Shown in pieces: positions 9,549 through 19,367 of a stretch of 64,000 nucleotides of DNA. The stretch spans positions 2,913,001 to 2,977,000 of the forward strand of contig CP124755.1 in NCBI GenBank assembly GCA_029972135.1, read 5' to 3'. The notes beneath the pieces are model-generated. The model ran no database searches and was not told where the DNA came from. It was given only the letters and a program-made list of their open reading frames with translations. This stretch comes from Candidatus Thiocaldithrix dubininis. Lineage in GTDB: Bacteria > Pseudomonadota > Gammaproteobacteria > Thiotrichales > Thiotrichaceae. How positions within the stretch are numbered: position 1 is the first letter of the stretch; each line of letters starts with the position of its first letter. The position numbers and the translations under genes were made by a program.

Positions 9549-10427
9549 TTAGCCTACAATGCGATTACGCAATACGCCCACGCGTTCAACTTCGCATTCC
9601 ACTACATCACCGGGAACTAAAAATTCCGGGGGTTGCCGTACAAAGCCCACGCCGCTGGGTGTTCCTGTGGCAATCACGTCACCCGCTTCCAACGGCATAG
9701 CCCGCGATAACCATTGAATGATGCTGGCAATATTAAAAATCATGTGTTGGGTATTAGAAGCTTGTTTGACTTCACCATTAACGCGACATTCGATCTTTAG
9801 TTGTTGCGCGTCAGCAATCTCATCCGCTGTCACAATAAACGGTCCCATTGGACAACCACCATCAATACTTTTGCCTAAGAAATACTGCTTATGGTTTAAC
9901 TGAATATCCCGCGCACTAATGTCATTAATCACGGTATAACCAAAAATATGCGTATGGGCGTTGTCGGCCTGAATTTTTTTGCCCGCTTTGCCAATAATTA
10001 TGCCTAATTCGGCTTCCCAATCCAATTGGCTACAAGTATCTGGATCAAACGGGATTGCTGCGTCATGCCCAATCACACTTGTAGGTGATTTGGTAAACAC
10101 AATTGGATACTCCGGCGCTTTAGCAGAACGCCCAACTTGTGAGGCAGTTTCCTCGGCATGCTCTAAATAATTCAAACCTAAGCACATGACATTGCGGCGC
10201 GGGCGCGGAATCGGTGCAAGCAATTCGATGTCGGCTAAAGGCACACGCATGGCATCGCTAGCAGCCGCCACCGTAGCTGTTAAATCAGGTGGGTTATCAA
10301 TCAGCGTCAGCATATCGCGCCATATAGCTTGGTCGTATTGCGGCACTAAGGCGGGTATTAATACCTGGTCGCCTTGCAAAATAAACACATATTGTTGGGC
10401 TTGATAACGGCAAGTACCTAATTTCAT
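9549..10427 (-). CDS. Fumarylacetoacetate hydrolase family protein
   Basis: 292-aa member of the FAH superfamily, metal-dependent hydrolases, isomerases and decarboxylases of 2-oxo acids. The N-terminal about 70 residues form the small domain. The catalytic core begins at ICGLNY-like VMCLGLNYLEHAEE and includes the metal ligands in LDWEAELGIIIGK, NDISARDIQ, KSIDGGCPMGPFIV and TGTPSGVG. The substrate cannot be named from sequence; acylpyruvase, 5-oxopent-3-ene-dicarboxylate decarboxylase and oxaloacetate decarboxylase relatives all share these motifs. A CysB-like regulator gene lies 18 bp upstream on the same strand. Confidence 0.9.
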   Translation of the reverse strand: MKLGTCRYQAQQYVFILQGDQVLIPALVPQYDQAIWRDMLTLIDNPPDLTATVAAASDAMRVPLADIELLAPIPRPRRNVMCLGLNYLEHAEETASQVGRSAKAPEYPIVFTKSPTSVIGHDAAIPFDPDTCSQLDWEAELGIIIGKAGKKIQADNAHTHIFGYTVINDISARDIQLNHKQYFLGKSIDGGCPMGPFIVTADEIADAQQLKIECRVNGEVKQASNTQHMIFNIASIIQWLSRAMPLEAGDVIATGTPSGVGFVRQPPEFLVPGDVVECEVERVGVLRNRIVG

Positions 10428-10445
10428 GGAATGATCCTTGGGTGG

Positions 10446-11351
10446 TTAGGCGTACCAATCCTCACTTTCGCCATGTTCGACCAGCAACGCCACTAAATCT
10501 TGTACGTATTGTTTTAAAAATTTGCCTTTTAACCACGCAACCCGCGTAGTTGAGGGCGGAAACAGCGATGATAAATCACGCAAGATTAAATCGTCATCCC
10601 GAATATGCGAATACGCCATTTTCGCAATAATGCCCGCGCCAAAGCCTAAGCGTACATAACTAATAATCACATCGGTATCAGTCGCTGCGAAAGTGACGTT
10701 TAATTTTAAATCGGCGTGGCGAAAAATATCGTGGATTTTGGAACGCCCCGCAAACCCAAAGATATAAGTTAACACGGGGTATTCAGCAATGCGTTCTAAG
10801 GTTAGTGTGCCTTCACACAGTGGGTGATCAGCGGGTAACACTAAACCATGATTCCAGTTATAACATTTCAAACTGTCTAAGGCAGAATCGTTGCCCAGTT
10901 CTTCCGTACAAACGGCAATATCGGCTTTACCCTCATGCAACATACGCACGAGTTCCACGGGTGCGCCTTGTAAGAAGTGAATCGCCACATCAGGATAACG
11001 CTGGCGAAAATCCAGCATCACATCTGGCAAAAAATATTTGGCTTGAGTATGCGTCGTGGCAATACGAATTTCGCCTTTGGTTTGCAGACGGTAGTCATCC
11101 GCTACCGCCCGTATATTTTCCAGCGACTGTTCAATCTTATCCAACTCTTGCACGATTGCCTTACACACCGGCGTTGGCTCGACTAAGCGTTTGCCTTTAC
11201 GCTCAAATAAAGGCATGCCCAATTCGTCTTCCAATAATGCCAATTGCCGACTCACCGCCGATTGCACAATATAATGCTGATCGGCCGCGCGTGACACATT
11301 CATACCGTTGTTTAATAAGGTTTTCAGCAATCGAAGCTGGAAAAGTTTCAT
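10446..11351 (-). CDS. CysB-like LysR-family regulator
   Basis: 301-aa LysR-type transcription factor. The N-terminal winged HTH (residues about 1-60) is followed by a substrate-binding domain with CysB/Cbl hallmarks: IATTHTQAKYFLPDV, YNWNHGLVLPADHPL, YPVLTYIFGFAGRS and TATD-like FAATDTDVIISYVRLGFGAGIIA. CysB proteins control sulfur assimilation in response to O-acetylserine, N-acetylserine or sulfate. Here it sits between ycaO and an FAH-family gene, not beside cys genes, so its target set is unknown. It is clearly CysB-subfamily, but not necessarily the CysB orthologue. Confidence 0.88.
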   Translation of the reverse strand: MKLFQLRLLKTLLNNGMNVSRAADQHYIVQSAVSRQLALLEDELGMPLFERKGKRLVEPTPVCKAIVQELDKIEQSLENIRAVADDYRLQTKGEIRIATTHTQAKYFLPDVMLDFRQRYPDVAIHFLQGAPVELVRMLHEGKADIAVCTEELGNDSALDSLKCYNWNHGLVLPADHPLCEGTLTLERIAEYPVLTYIFGFAGRSKIHDIFRHADLKLNVTFAATDTDVIISYVRLGFGAGIIAKMAYSHIRDDDLILRDLSSLFPPSTTRVAWLKGKFLKQYVQDLVALLVEHGESEDWYA

Positions 11352-11353
11352 AA

Positions 11354-13087
11354 TTAGTCCTGTTTAAGCGCTAACTCGGGATGCACCTTACGGTAAGCCG
11401 CTAATAAACCTTGATGTGTTTTGCAACCTTGCAACGCTAAGCCCGGCGCTGTGATACCCCAGAAACGTAATTCACCGGATAATAAGGCTTGTGCTTGGGC
11501 GTAGGCGGTGTTGCCATACAGTAGCCGCATATTGTTAGCAAAATCGGGCAGTGACTCCATATCCATTAAGGCCTCGATACAGCGATACACGCGCCGCCGA
11601 TCTTCGCTTAGTTGCTCAAAATGCCGCGACCATTCACAACCTTCTCGAATCGCCTCATCGTCTTGCAAGACTAACGCCAGCAATAAGCGTAATTCTGCCA
11701 CGCGTAAATCTGCCCAAATCGAAGCCGCATCGGGCGCTAAGCCAATCAAAGCCGCAATTGGTTGATGATCGTCTAAGCCTAAATCGTCTAAACGCTCAAA
11801 TAAATCTGCACAAGCGTCATCTGATAAGGTAGGTAGATTTAAAATGGCGGCGCGAACTACATTGCCAGTACTGTTATTGTCCCATTCCAAATCGTCAACT
11901 TGATAAATTTCAGACATACCCGGGACTAAAATGCGGCAGGCATACACACCTAAATGCTGATAATCCATGATATACACGTCAAAATCGGCTTCATGGATGC
12001 GATCTAATAAGTAGTTATATTCCTGTTCGGTTGTGCCCGCATAATTCCAATCAACAAATTCATAATCTGCTTGTTGATTTAAAAAATTCCAATGGATAGG
12101 GCCACTGGAATCAATAAAGTGCGTTTCCAAATTTTGCGGCGAGGCGACTTCTTCCAAATCAAAGCTAGGCTCAGAAAATCCAGCTAAGCGATCTAAGGCT
12201 CGCCCTTGCAATAATTCAGTTAAAGCCCGTTCTAAAGCGACTTCAAAACGCGGGTGTGCGCCAAAGCTGGCATACGTGCCTTGGTCGTCGGGGTTTAATA
12301 AGGTCACGCACATTACCGGGTATTCACCACCGAGCGAGGCGTCTTTGACTAAAATGCCAAAGCCTGCCTTACGCAATTCAGCAATTCCCGCTTGAATAGA
12401 CGGATAACGCGCAATAACCTCATCGGGCACTTCCGGTAATGCCATGCCTTCCGCAATAATTTTGAATTTAATATAACGCTCGAAAATCTCGGATAAAGCT
12501 TGGGTACGTGCTTCGGTTTTGGTATTGCCCGCCGACATGCCATTACTGACATATAAATTGCCAATCACATTCACCGGAAACCAAACCGTAGTATTATCAA
12601 TCTGCCGCACAAACGGTAAGGCACAGATACCACGCTCCGTATTACCCGAATTAATATCCACTAACTTACTGGCATCTAAGGCATTTTCGGGGTCGTAAAA
12701 TTCACGCGTTTGCTTATCCAATAAACCTTCCGGCAAACTGCCATCATCCAGCAAGCTAAACCATTGTTCGCTGGGATAATGCACAAAATTACTATGCGCA
12801 ATCGCCTCGCCTAAATAAAAATCTGCCCAAAAATAATTGGTACTTAAGCGTTCAAAGTATTCACCTAAGGCACTGGCTAATGCGGCTTTTTGCGAGCTGC
12901 CTTTACCGTTGGTAAATAACATCGGGCAATCTCGATCACGAATATGCACTGACCACACATTGGCAACGGGATTTAGCCAAGAGGCTTCTTCAATCGTAAA
13001 ACCTAGCGCTTGTAATTTGGCTTGCATGCTAGCAATGGACGTTTCCAATGCGGCATCTTTACCTGGAATAAAAGTTTGTTCTGTCAT
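11354..13087 (-). CDS. ycaO: YcaO protein (S12 methylthiolation accessory factor)
   Basis: ATP-dependent YcaO-domain protein, close to E. coli YcaO over its whole length, including the N-terminal TFIPGKDAALE, WLNPVANVWSVHIRD, FTNGKGSSQKAALASALGEYFERLSTNYF and YVSNGMSAGNT segments and the C-terminal TPR-like tail. In E. coli it supports RimO-dependent beta-methylthiolation of ribosomal protein S12; the exact reaction is unsettled. I chose ATG 13087 (MTEQTFIPG) because it matches the E. coli N-terminus; the frame extends 7 codons upstream. No peptide-precursor or dehydrogenase gene is nearby, arguing against an azoline-natural-product role. The CysB-like gene follows 2 bp downstream. Confidence 0.95.
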   Translation of the reverse strand: MTEQTFIPGKDAALETSIASMQAKLQALGFTIEEASWLNPVANVWSVHIRDRDCPMLFTNGKGSSQKAALASALGEYFERLSTNYFWADFYLGEAIAHSNFVHYPSEQWFSLLDDGSLPEGLLDKQTREFYDPENALDASKLVDINSGNTERGICALPFVRQIDNTTVWFPVNVIGNLYVSNGMSAGNTKTEARTQALSEIFERYIKFKIIAEGMALPEVPDEVIARYPSIQAGIAELRKAGFGILVKDASLGGEYPVMCVTLLNPDDQGTYASFGAHPRFEVALERALTELLQGRALDRLAGFSEPSFDLEEVASPQNLETHFIDSSGPIHWNFLNQQADYEFVDWNYAGTTEQEYNYLLDRIHEADFDVYIMDYQHLGVYACRILVPGMSEIYQVDDLEWDNNSTGNVVRAAILNLPTLSDDACADLFERLDDLGLDDHQPIAALIGLAPDAASIWADLRVAELRLLLALVLQDDEAIREGCEWSRHFEQLSEDRRRVYRCIEALMDMESLPDFANNMRLLYGNTAYAQAQALLSGELRFWGITAPGLALQGCKTHQGLLAAYRKVHPELALKQD

Positions 13088-13159
13088 TCTATTTAGACTC
13101 TGACTCATTTGGTGGGGTTAGCTTAAAATTTTTTGCTGAATTATTTTAACGCAGCGACA

Positions 13160-13188
13160 TAATCCCTGCCGGATTATCCATTATAATG
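13160..13188 (+). promoter_or_regulatory. Possible promoter with inverted repeat
   Basis: A consensus-quality TATAAT (13183-13188) lies 37 bases upstream of the RskA-like gene. A 7-bp inverted repeat (ATAATCC/GGATTAT, 5-nt spacer) at 13160-13178 occupies the -35/spacer region, where no good -35 box is seen. This fits an activator- or repressor-controlled promoter between divergent genes. Confidence 0.35.
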
Positions 13189-13224
13189 AGAATTCTTAGC
13201 CCTTTTTCTTTATAGGTAGCCAGG

Positions 13225-13734
13225 ATGGCGCGATTACAGCGTGGTTGGCAAAATAGTCTGATTATTTTACTGGTTCTAATCTTACTCAGCTTAGGTGCTT
13301 GGTATGGGTGGCAACATTGGTTTGCACCGTCTGCCCCCGCTACACCTACATCGGGTTTAAGCAACTTACACCAAACTTTAATGGCAAACCCGAAGACGAT
13401 TAAAGGTAATTGGTTGCATACGTTAAATCCCAAAGCACAAGACGTACAAGGTGATTTAGTGTGGGATAATGCCAGCCAACGTGGGGTAATGCAGTTTAGT
13501 AATTTACCCGCCGCCCCCGCAAATCAACGCTATCAGTTATGGATTTACGATACCAACAGTTCGACAGAACAACCGATTTCAGCAGCACAATTCACACAAG
13601 GCGCAGAACGTACCCCCTTATGGGTTGAATTAGTGCCTACGCAGCCAGTAAAAGCGCCGTATAAATTCGTGTTGCAACTGGAAAGCCCCGATAACTCAAG
13701 TGCAGCGCAAATTCTGTTGATGGTACAACCTTAG
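13225..13734 (+). CDS. RskA-like membrane protein (anti-sigma C-terminal domain)
   Basis: 169-aa protein with one N-terminal transmembrane helix (SLIILLVLILLSLGAWYGW) and a periplasmic beta-rich domain matching the anti-sigma-K factor C-terminal fold (GDLVWDNASQRGVMQFSNLPAAPANQRYQLWIYD, then FVLQLESP near the end). The cytoplasmic zinc-finger sigma-binding domain of true RskA is absent, and no ECF sigma gene is adjacent, so an anti-sigma role is doubtful. It is transcribed divergently from ycaO. Confidence 0.7.
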   Translation: MARLQRGWQNSLIILLVLILLSLGAWYGWQHWFAPSAPATPTSGLSNLHQTLMANPKTIKGNWLHTLNPKAQDVQGDLVWDNASQRGVMQFSNLPAAPANQRYQLWIYDTNSSTEQPISAAQFTQGAERTPLWVELVPTQPVKAPYKFVLQLESPDNSSAAQILLMVQP

Positions 13735-13802
13735 GGCTATTAACAGTCGGTTTCAGCCCTTGTTATGCTTGCAGGCTATTTGACTTCATGTAAGCAGCCC
13801 TT

Positions 13803-14507
13803 ATGAGCACATCCGCTACTGATAATCCCGTTGCCTTTACTGCCGCCACGGATAGCCGCCAACAACTCAAAACCGAATTAGCGCAACAACAAGCGCAATT
13901 AATGCGTCTAACTGAGCAATCAGCCCCCTTACAACGGGCGCAAATCCAATATACGATTTCGGAAATTATGTTGGAACTGGAAGAACCGGGAATGCGGGAA
14001 GCCGCGTGGGGTATGACCCGCGAAGCGTTTATGATCTATGTGGAATATGAACAATGGGAAGACGCGGTACGCTGCTGTGATGTGTTATATCGCTGTGATT
14101 TACCCGCCTCTGTTCCCGCGTTGGGCAATGGAATTTGGTTAGCCGTAACCTACCCAATGGATCCGAGCTTAACTATTTTAATGTTGAATCACTTGATTGA
14201 TGCGACTCCCGCAAAAGCTGACGGTGCGGCCGTTGCCGCCGCCGTTGCGCATTATATTGCGGATTTACGTTTGCAAGGCGAACAACGCGATAGCGTCATG
14301 TTTTTAACCTCCGCCATGTTAGGTAAAGTGGCTGAGCGGCATAGCCAAGTCAATTCACAAGAAAGCATGAACCTCTGGCTAAACCGACTACAATTATTAG
14401 AACCTAAAATCTTCTTACCCCGCTTAGGACAGGTATTAGATGCAATTGTGGAAAATCAATGGTGGTATGATCGGGATGCGTTACGCGCACGTTTACCCAT
14501 TCATTAA
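13803..14507 (+). CDS. Unknown helical cytoplasmic protein
   Basis: 234-aa soluble protein with no signal peptide or membrane segment. The N-terminus is Gln-rich and likely coiled (QLKTELAQQQAQLMRLTEQ), followed by amphipathic helices with a TPR-like look (EAAWGMTREAFMIYVEYEQWEDAVRCCDVLYRC). I do not recognise a family. The following lipase gene starts inside its last codons, suggesting a two-gene operon. Confidence 0.5.
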   Translation: MSTSATDNPVAFTAATDSRQQLKTELAQQQAQLMRLTEQSAPLQRAQIQYTISEIMLELEEPGMREAAWGMTREAFMIYVEYEQWEDAVRCCDVLYRCDLPASVPALGNGIWLAVTYPMDPSLTILMLNHLIDATPAKADGAAVAAAVAHYIADLRLQGEQRDSVMFLTSAMLGKVAERHSQVNSQESMNLWLNRLQLLEPKIFLPRLGQVLDAIVENQWWYDRDALRARLPIH

Positions 14508-15312
14508 ACATCGACTGGGCTTATTAGGCTTAGCGCTATTACTGAGTCTTGGCTCAAGCCTAAGCCAGGCTAAAACCATTGTGTTAATTCATGGTTTTCA
14601 ATCGAATGGCATGGAATGGCGTTTTAATGGGGTAACGCCGGTTTTACAACAGTACGGTTGGACAGATGGCGGACATTATATTCCCCGCAACCAAGGCATT
14701 TACAATGCGGCTGAACCGCGTAAGCGCCCCGTTAATGTGTTCTATACTGTCATGCTGCCACAAAGCGCCCCCATCGAATTACAAAGTCAATGGCTGGATA
14801 AATACCTACAACGCATTGCCAGTATTCGCCGCGAACCTTTAATGTTAGTTGGGCATTCCGCTGGTGGGGTCGTGACACGGCATTGGCTAGTTACGACAAA
14901 TTCTGTACCCGTTACCACGCTAGTAACGATTGCCTCGCCGCATTTAGGTACACCATTAGCGGATTTATCGGCAGTGGTAGCAGAAACACCGCTAGGCAAA
15001 ATGGCAACGGATATGGGCTTTGGTGCATTAACACAAACGCCGCGCGCTTTATATGAAGAATTACGCACCGAAGAACCGGGGCGTTATTTGTATTGGTTAA
15101 ATCATCAACCCCATCCGCCCTTACGCTATGTCTCCATAGTGCGGGCGAATGAATTGGATAGACCGGATAATTCGGATTTCTTTGTGCCACCGTATAGCCA
15201 AGATATGAATGGGGTGTGGGCATTACGCGGGCATGCAGATACACGCCCGTCGCAAGGTTCACATATTTTAAGTCCGAAGGATGGCTATCTATTAGCCTCG
15301 CTGCTGCGTTAA
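14476..15312 (+). CDS. Exported alpha/beta-hydrolase lipase-like protein
   Basis: 278-aa esterase/lipase-like protein with a signal peptide (hydrophobic core LLGLALLLSLGSSLS, cleavage near SQA-K). The mature protein begins at once with the oxyanion-side segment IVLIHGFQSNG. The nucleophile elbow GHSAGG carries the catalytic serine, and a late His in GSHILSP may complete the triad. It resembles PGAP1/triacylglycerol-lipase-type folds; the substrate is unknown. The start is uncertain: in-frame starts at 14440, 14467 and 14476 all lie inside the upstream gene without a clear Shine-Dalgarno. I chose the one giving the best signal peptide. Confidence 0.8.
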   Translation: MRYAHVYPFIKHRLGLLGLALLLSLGSSLSQAKTIVLIHGFQSNGMEWRFNGVTPVLQQYGWTDGGHYIPRNQGIYNAAEPRKRPVNVFYTVMLPQSAPIELQSQWLDKYLQRIASIRREPLMLVGHSAGGVVTRHWLVTTNSVPVTTLVTIASPHLGTPLADLSAVVAETPLGKMATDMGFGALTQTPRALYEELRTEEPGRYLYWLNHQPHPPLRYVSIVRANELDRPDNSDFFVPPYSQDMNGVWALRGHADTRPSQGSHILSPKDGYLLASLLR

Positions 15313-15315
15313 GGC

Positions 15316-16476
15316 TTAAGGATTTACCACCACATCACCCGCTTTCACTTCGCGGGTGGCGTCCATAATTAAGCCATAACTCAAATTATCCGAAGCAACA
15401 TTGTAAATAACGATATTGGCAATTTTTTCAGACGGTAATTTTTCATAAACCGGCGCTTGCATATTACCCACACGTTGTTTAGCGACCGGATCAAGCACCA
15501 TACGCCCCGCAGCATATACGGCTAAGGTATCACCAATTTGCACATGGTTTCTTAAACCTTGATCAATCGCCGCAATCATAAAGCTGCCACTAATTTCCCC
15601 CGAATCAAATAAAGACACCACTTCGCCTTTAATTTGCACGCTTGGCGCTTTAATTGGCACATTGTTTAAAGTGTTTTCATCGTTATTTGGAATGAATAAA
15701 CGGTCGCCTTCGTGAATTTCCCGTTTAGAATCCAACACGGTCGCGGTGGTAATACGATCTGAATGCTCAATTCGTGCATAACCCGCATAACTGACCTCAT
15801 AGCCGAGTAATTGCTTAGTACGGGGGTGAATTAAGGGTTTATTTTCATGGTAAATCGCCGAACGATGCCCTGTTGGTAGCGGCGGCATATTTTTAATGTA
15901 GATCGTGTCGTTATTGGTAATGAGCGCATGGTCATCTTGCGACGATAAAATATAAGGTGCACTTTTAATACTGCCAAGGTCTAACACTTGTGGCCACACC
16001 ATAAACGGCGCTAAGTTGGCAATCGGTTCGCCAGAGCCTCGGCGCTCAATACGAATACGGGGTTGTAAACGTCCTTCGCTATCATAGGTTGAATGCATTT
16101 CCACCGCTGGCGGCGCATTAGGCACACCGTTAACCGTTAAGACAGGCTGGTTATTGACATAACTTAGGCGCAAGATATCGCCGGGATAAATTAAATGCGG
16201 ATTCTTGTATTCTTGGTTTTTGTCCCAAATTTCTGGCCAACGCCACGGCGTGTGTAGAAATTTACTGGCAATATCCCACAGGGTATCGCCTTTTTGTACC
16301 ACATAGGTACTGGGTGCATCTGGGTTTACAATAAGTGCACCTTGAGTTTCCGGGCTTGTGGTCGCGGTATTGGGCGCTTTGGCATAAACCGCCTGCCAGC
16401 CACTACCGCACAGTAGAGCAACTGACACACTGGTAATTTTACAGATTTTCCAGAAAACAGATGCAGAATACCGCAT
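15316..16476 (-). CDS. Exported LysM-domain protein
   Basis: 386-aa envelope protein with a signal peptide (cleavage near VYA-K, residue about 33) and one LysM peptidoglycan-binding domain at about residues 57-105 (YVVQKGDTLWDIASKFL...PHLIYPGDILRL). The remaining 280 residues are a conserved region of unknown role with a repeated SLFDSGEISGSFMIAAIDQGLRN-type pattern. It is transcribed divergently from def; this LysM//def arrangement is widely conserved in gammaproteobacteria, which supports the call. It probably anchors to the cell wall. Confidence 0.88.
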   Translation of the reverse strand: MRYSASVFWKICKITSVSVALLCGSGWQAVYAKAPNTATTSPETQGALIVNPDAPSTYVVQKGDTLWDIASKFLHTPWRWPEIWDKNQEYKNPHLIYPGDILRLSYVNNQPVLTVNGVPNAPPAVEMHSTYDSEGRLQPRIRIERRGSGEPIANLAPFMVWPQVLDLGSIKSAPYILSSQDDHALITNNDTIYIKNMPPLPTGHRSAIYHENKPLIHPRTKQLLGYEVSYAGYARIEHSDRITTATVLDSKREIHEGDRLFIPNNDENTLNNVPIKAPSVQIKGEVVSLFDSGEISGSFMIAAIDQGLRNHVQIGDTLAVYAAGRMVLDPVAKQRVGNMQAPVYEKLPSEKIANIVIYNVASDNLSYGLIMDATREVKAGDVVVNP

Positions 16477-16573
16477 GATGCTATCCTTATCGTTCTTATG
16501 TGTTGGACATTCGGGTTATACTAAACTATCACCTTTTAATGGGCATAACTTTTAGATTTTCGGTACTTAATTC

Positions 16574-17113
16574 ATGGCAGTATTAAGCATTTTGCACCAT
16601 CCTGATCCGCGTTTGCGAAAAAAAGCACAGCCGGTTACACAGTTTACCTCAGCCTTGCAAAAAACCATCGACGACATGTTAGAAACCATGTATGCGGCGC
16701 ATGGCATTGGTTTAGCCGCCACGCAAGTCAATATTCAAAAGCAAATTATTGTGATTGATGTATCTGAAGAACGAAATCAACCACAGGTCTTCATTAATCC
16801 CAGTATTGTGAGCAGTGACGGCAGCGTCGAGCACGACGAAGGCTGTTTGTCTGTACCTGATTATTACGACAAAGTCACACGCCCGGATCATGTACAAGTG
16901 AGCGCATTAAACCGCGATGGCGAAGCCTTTACGTTGGAAGCCGAAGCTTTATTGGCTTTTTGTATCCAACACGAAATCGACCATTTACAAGGCAAGTTAT
17001 TTGTTGATTACTTGTCGCCCATGAAGCAACAACGCGTGCGTAAAAAAATGGATAAATGGGAAAAAGAACAAAAAAATCCGAATAACAAATCAGCACAGGC
17101 TACTGCCGAATGA
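16574..17113 (+). CDS. def: Peptide deformylase
   Basis: Metalloenzyme that removes the formyl group from nascent proteins. 179 aa. All three motifs are intact: [16 protein letters not shown] (metal-binding Cys) and HEIDHLQG (two His ligands and catalytic Glu). The C-terminal tail is Lys/Glu/Asn-rich. It is first in a tightly packed rightward operon; the fmt ATG overlaps its stop (ATGA). Confidence 0.98.
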   Translation: MAVLSILHHPDPRLRKKAQPVTQFTSALQKTIDDMLETMYAAHGIGLAATQVNIQKQIIVIDVSEERNQPQVFINPSIVSSDGSVEHDEGCLSVPDYYDKVTRPDHVQVSALNRDGEAFTLEAEALLAFCIQHEIDHLQGKLFVDYLSPMKQQRVRKKMDKWEKEQKNPNNKSAQATAE

Positions 17114-18048
17114 GTCAACCTTTAAGAATTATTTATGCGGGAACACCGGATTTTGCCGTACCAGCCTTACAAGCCTTAATTAACTCACCCCATGAAGTCG
17201 TCGCAGTTTATTGCCAACCGGATCGACCTTCCGGTCGGGGACGTAAATTGGTGTTTGGCCCAGTTAAACAAGTTGCAGTTAATGCGGGGATTGCCGTTGA
17301 ACAGCCCGTTTCGCTGAAATCTGCCGAAGAACAAGCCAAGCTACAGGCTTATCAAGCCGACGTTATGATTGTGGCAGCGTATGGTTTAATTTTGCCGCAA
17401 GCTGTTTTAGATACCCCTAAATACGGTTGCTTGAATATTCACGGTTCACTGTTACCGCGTTGGCGTGGTGCAGCCCCGATTCAACGCGCGATTCAAGTCG
17501 GCGATAGCGAAACCGGCGTAACCATCATGCAAATGGCGGCTGGGTTAGATACTGGCAACATGTTGTATAAAGTGGTTTGCCCGATTACCCCGACTGACGG
17601 TGGGCAGAGCATTCACGATAAATTAGCGCAAACAGGTGCAGCAGCTTTATTGCATACCTTAGATTTATTAGTGGCGGGGCAATTAACACCCGAAGTACAA
17701 GATGACAGCCTTGCAAACTACGCGCATAAATTAAATAAAGCCGAAGCACAAATCAACTGGCAACAATCGGCGCAAGATATTGACCGCATGATACGCGCCT
17801 TTGACGCTTATCCGACTGCGTTCACCTTATACAAAGGCGAGGCTTTACGCTTTTTTAGCTCAAGTGTTGCCCATCATGCCAGTCATAACGCTCAGCCCGG
17901 CACGGTGTTAGCAGAAAGTAAAGCGGGTATTGATATTGCCACAGGCGACGGTGTACTACGTATTCACAGCTTACAATTGCCCGGCGGCAAACGCTTATCT
18001 GTGCCGGAATTCTTAAACGGACGTTCCTTAATGGGAGAACAGTTTTGA
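17110..18048 (+). CDS. fmt: Methionyl-tRNA formyltransferase
   Basis: Formylates initiator Met-tRNA using 10-formyltetrahydrofolate. 312 aa, typical length. Signatures are the N-terminal [17 protein letters not shown], the catalytic region [21 protein letters not shown], and the C-terminal tRNA-binding domain from about residue 210. It is coupled by 4-bp overlaps to def before it and rsmB after it. The def-fmt-rsmB order is classic. Confidence 0.98.
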   Translation: MSQPLRIIYAGTPDFAVPALQALINSPHEVVAVYCQPDRPSGRGRKLVFGPVKQVAVNAGIAVEQPVSLKSAEEQAKLQAYQADVMIVAAYGLILPQAVLDTPKYGCLNIHGSLLPRWRGAAPIQRAIQVGDSETGVTIMQMAAGLDTGNMLYKVVCPITPTDGGQSIHDKLAQTGAAALLHTLDLLVAGQLTPEVQDDSLANYAHKLNKAEAQINWQQSAQDIDRMIRAFDAYPTAFTLYKGEALRFFSSSVAHHASHNAQPGTVLAESKAGIDIATGDGVLRIHSLQLPGGKRLSVPEFLNGRSLMGEQF

Positions 18049-19367
18049 ATACGCGGGCGGCAGCAGCACTGACTTTACAAGCCGTTATTTATGACGGCAC
18101 ATCGCTTACCGAAGCGTTAGCAGTTGCGCCAGCGAATGCCATAGCACTCGAAGATCGCGGCTTATTACGTGATTTATGTTTCGGTAGCCTACGTTGGCAC
18201 GAGCGATTAAGCGCTTTACTCAAACTGCTGGTCACTAAGCCTCTCAAAGCGGCGGATAAAGATGTGGAATGTTTATTACGTATTGGTTTGTACCAATTGC
18301 TATATCAACGTATTCCCAGCCATGCCGCCGTCAATGAAACCGTAAAAGCGGTTAAAGCCTTAAAAAAGCCTTGGGCAGATAAATTAGTAAATGGCGTATT
18401 GCGTAATTTTTTGCGTGAGCAAACCAACTTACTGGACAAAATTGATTCACAAGTAAGTACGCATTACGCTTTTCCCACTTGGTTATTGAAAGAATTGCAA
18501 AGCGCTTGGCCGGCGCAATGGACAGCCATCGTCGCAGCGAGTAATACACAAGCGGCGATGACTTTACGGGTGAATCAACGCCAATTTAGCACGACAGCCT
18601 ATCAAGCCTTATTACAAGAACAAGGCATTCAGGCGCAATTGCATGCAGTTGTACCCTCTGCATTAGTCTTAGAGAAAGCGGTAGGCGTAGAACAATTGCC
18701 TGCGTTTGCCCAAGGCGCGGTTTCGGTACAAGATGCTGCCGCGCAATTAGCCGCATTTTTACTAGATGCTCAGCCCAATATGCGCGTGTTAGATGCCTGT
18801 GCTGCCCCCGGCGGTAAAACCACACATTTATTAGAACGTAGCGATCATTTGGCATTAATCGCCCTCGATAGCAGCGAAAGCCGCTTAAATCGCGTGCATG
18901 AAAATCTCGCCCGTTTACAACTCAATGCAGAAGTCATTACCGCTGATGCGGGTGATTTAACGCAGTGGTGGAACGGTCAGTATTTTGATCGCATTCTATT
19001 AGACGCGCCTTGTTCAGCCACCGGTGTAATGCGTCGCCACCCAGATATTAAGCTGTTACGCCGTGCCAGTGATATTCCAGCCCTGCAACAACAGCAACAA
19101 CAGCTATTACAACAATTGTGGCAAATTCTCAAACCGGGCGGAAAATTGCTTTACGCGACCTGCTCGATTTTACCGCAAGAAAACGTACAACAGATTACAC
19201 AATTTATGCAAACGCATACCGATGCAGAGCATGTGCCGCTTGAGGGAGAATGGGGTACAGCTATGTCCTATGGTCGCCAAATCCTGCCGGGGGATACGGG
19301 AATGGATGGCTTTTATTATGCCTTGCTGCTTAAACAAGCACCCAAGGCTCAGGAACATACTACGTGA
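18045..19367 (+). CDS. rsmB: 16S rRNA (cytosine967-C5)-methyltransferase
   Basis: 440-aa RNA methyltransferase. An N-terminal NusB-like RNA-binding domain (about 1-140) precedes a SAM-dependent Rossmann domain with motif I (LDACAAPGGKTTHLLE), the releasing cysteine in DAPCSATGVMRRHPD and the second catalytic cysteine in YATCSILPQEN. It forms m5C at position 967 of 16S rRNA. A Gln-rich stretch (ALQQQQQQLLQQL) sits in a surface helix. It overlaps neighbours by 4 bp on both sides. Confidence 0.97.
   Translation: MNTRAAAALTLQAVIYDGTSLTEALAVAPANAIALEDRGLLRDLCFGSLRWHERLSALLKLLVTKPLKAADKDVECLLRIGLYQLLYQRIPSHAAVNETVKAVKALKKPWADKLVNGVLRNFLREQTNLLDKIDSQVSTHYAFPTWLLKELQSAWPAQWTAIVAASNTQAAMTLRVNQRQFSTTAYQALLQEQGIQAQLHAVVPSALVLEKAVGVEQLPAFAQGAVSVQDAAAQLAAFLLDAQPNMRVLDACAAPGGKTTHLLERSDHLALIALDSSESRLNRVHENLARLQLNAEVITADAGDLTQWWNGQYFDRILLDAPCSATGVMRRHPDIKLLRRASDIPALQQQQQQLLQQLWQILKPGGKLLYATCSILPQENVQQITQFMQTHTDAEHVPLEGEWGTAMSYGRQILPGDTGMDGFYYALLLKQAPKAQEHTT

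Noticed and set aside
10805..11353. 182-codon plus-strand frame opposite the CysB-like gene
   Set aside because: Antisense shadow of a clear LysR-family gene, with no coding-like composition.
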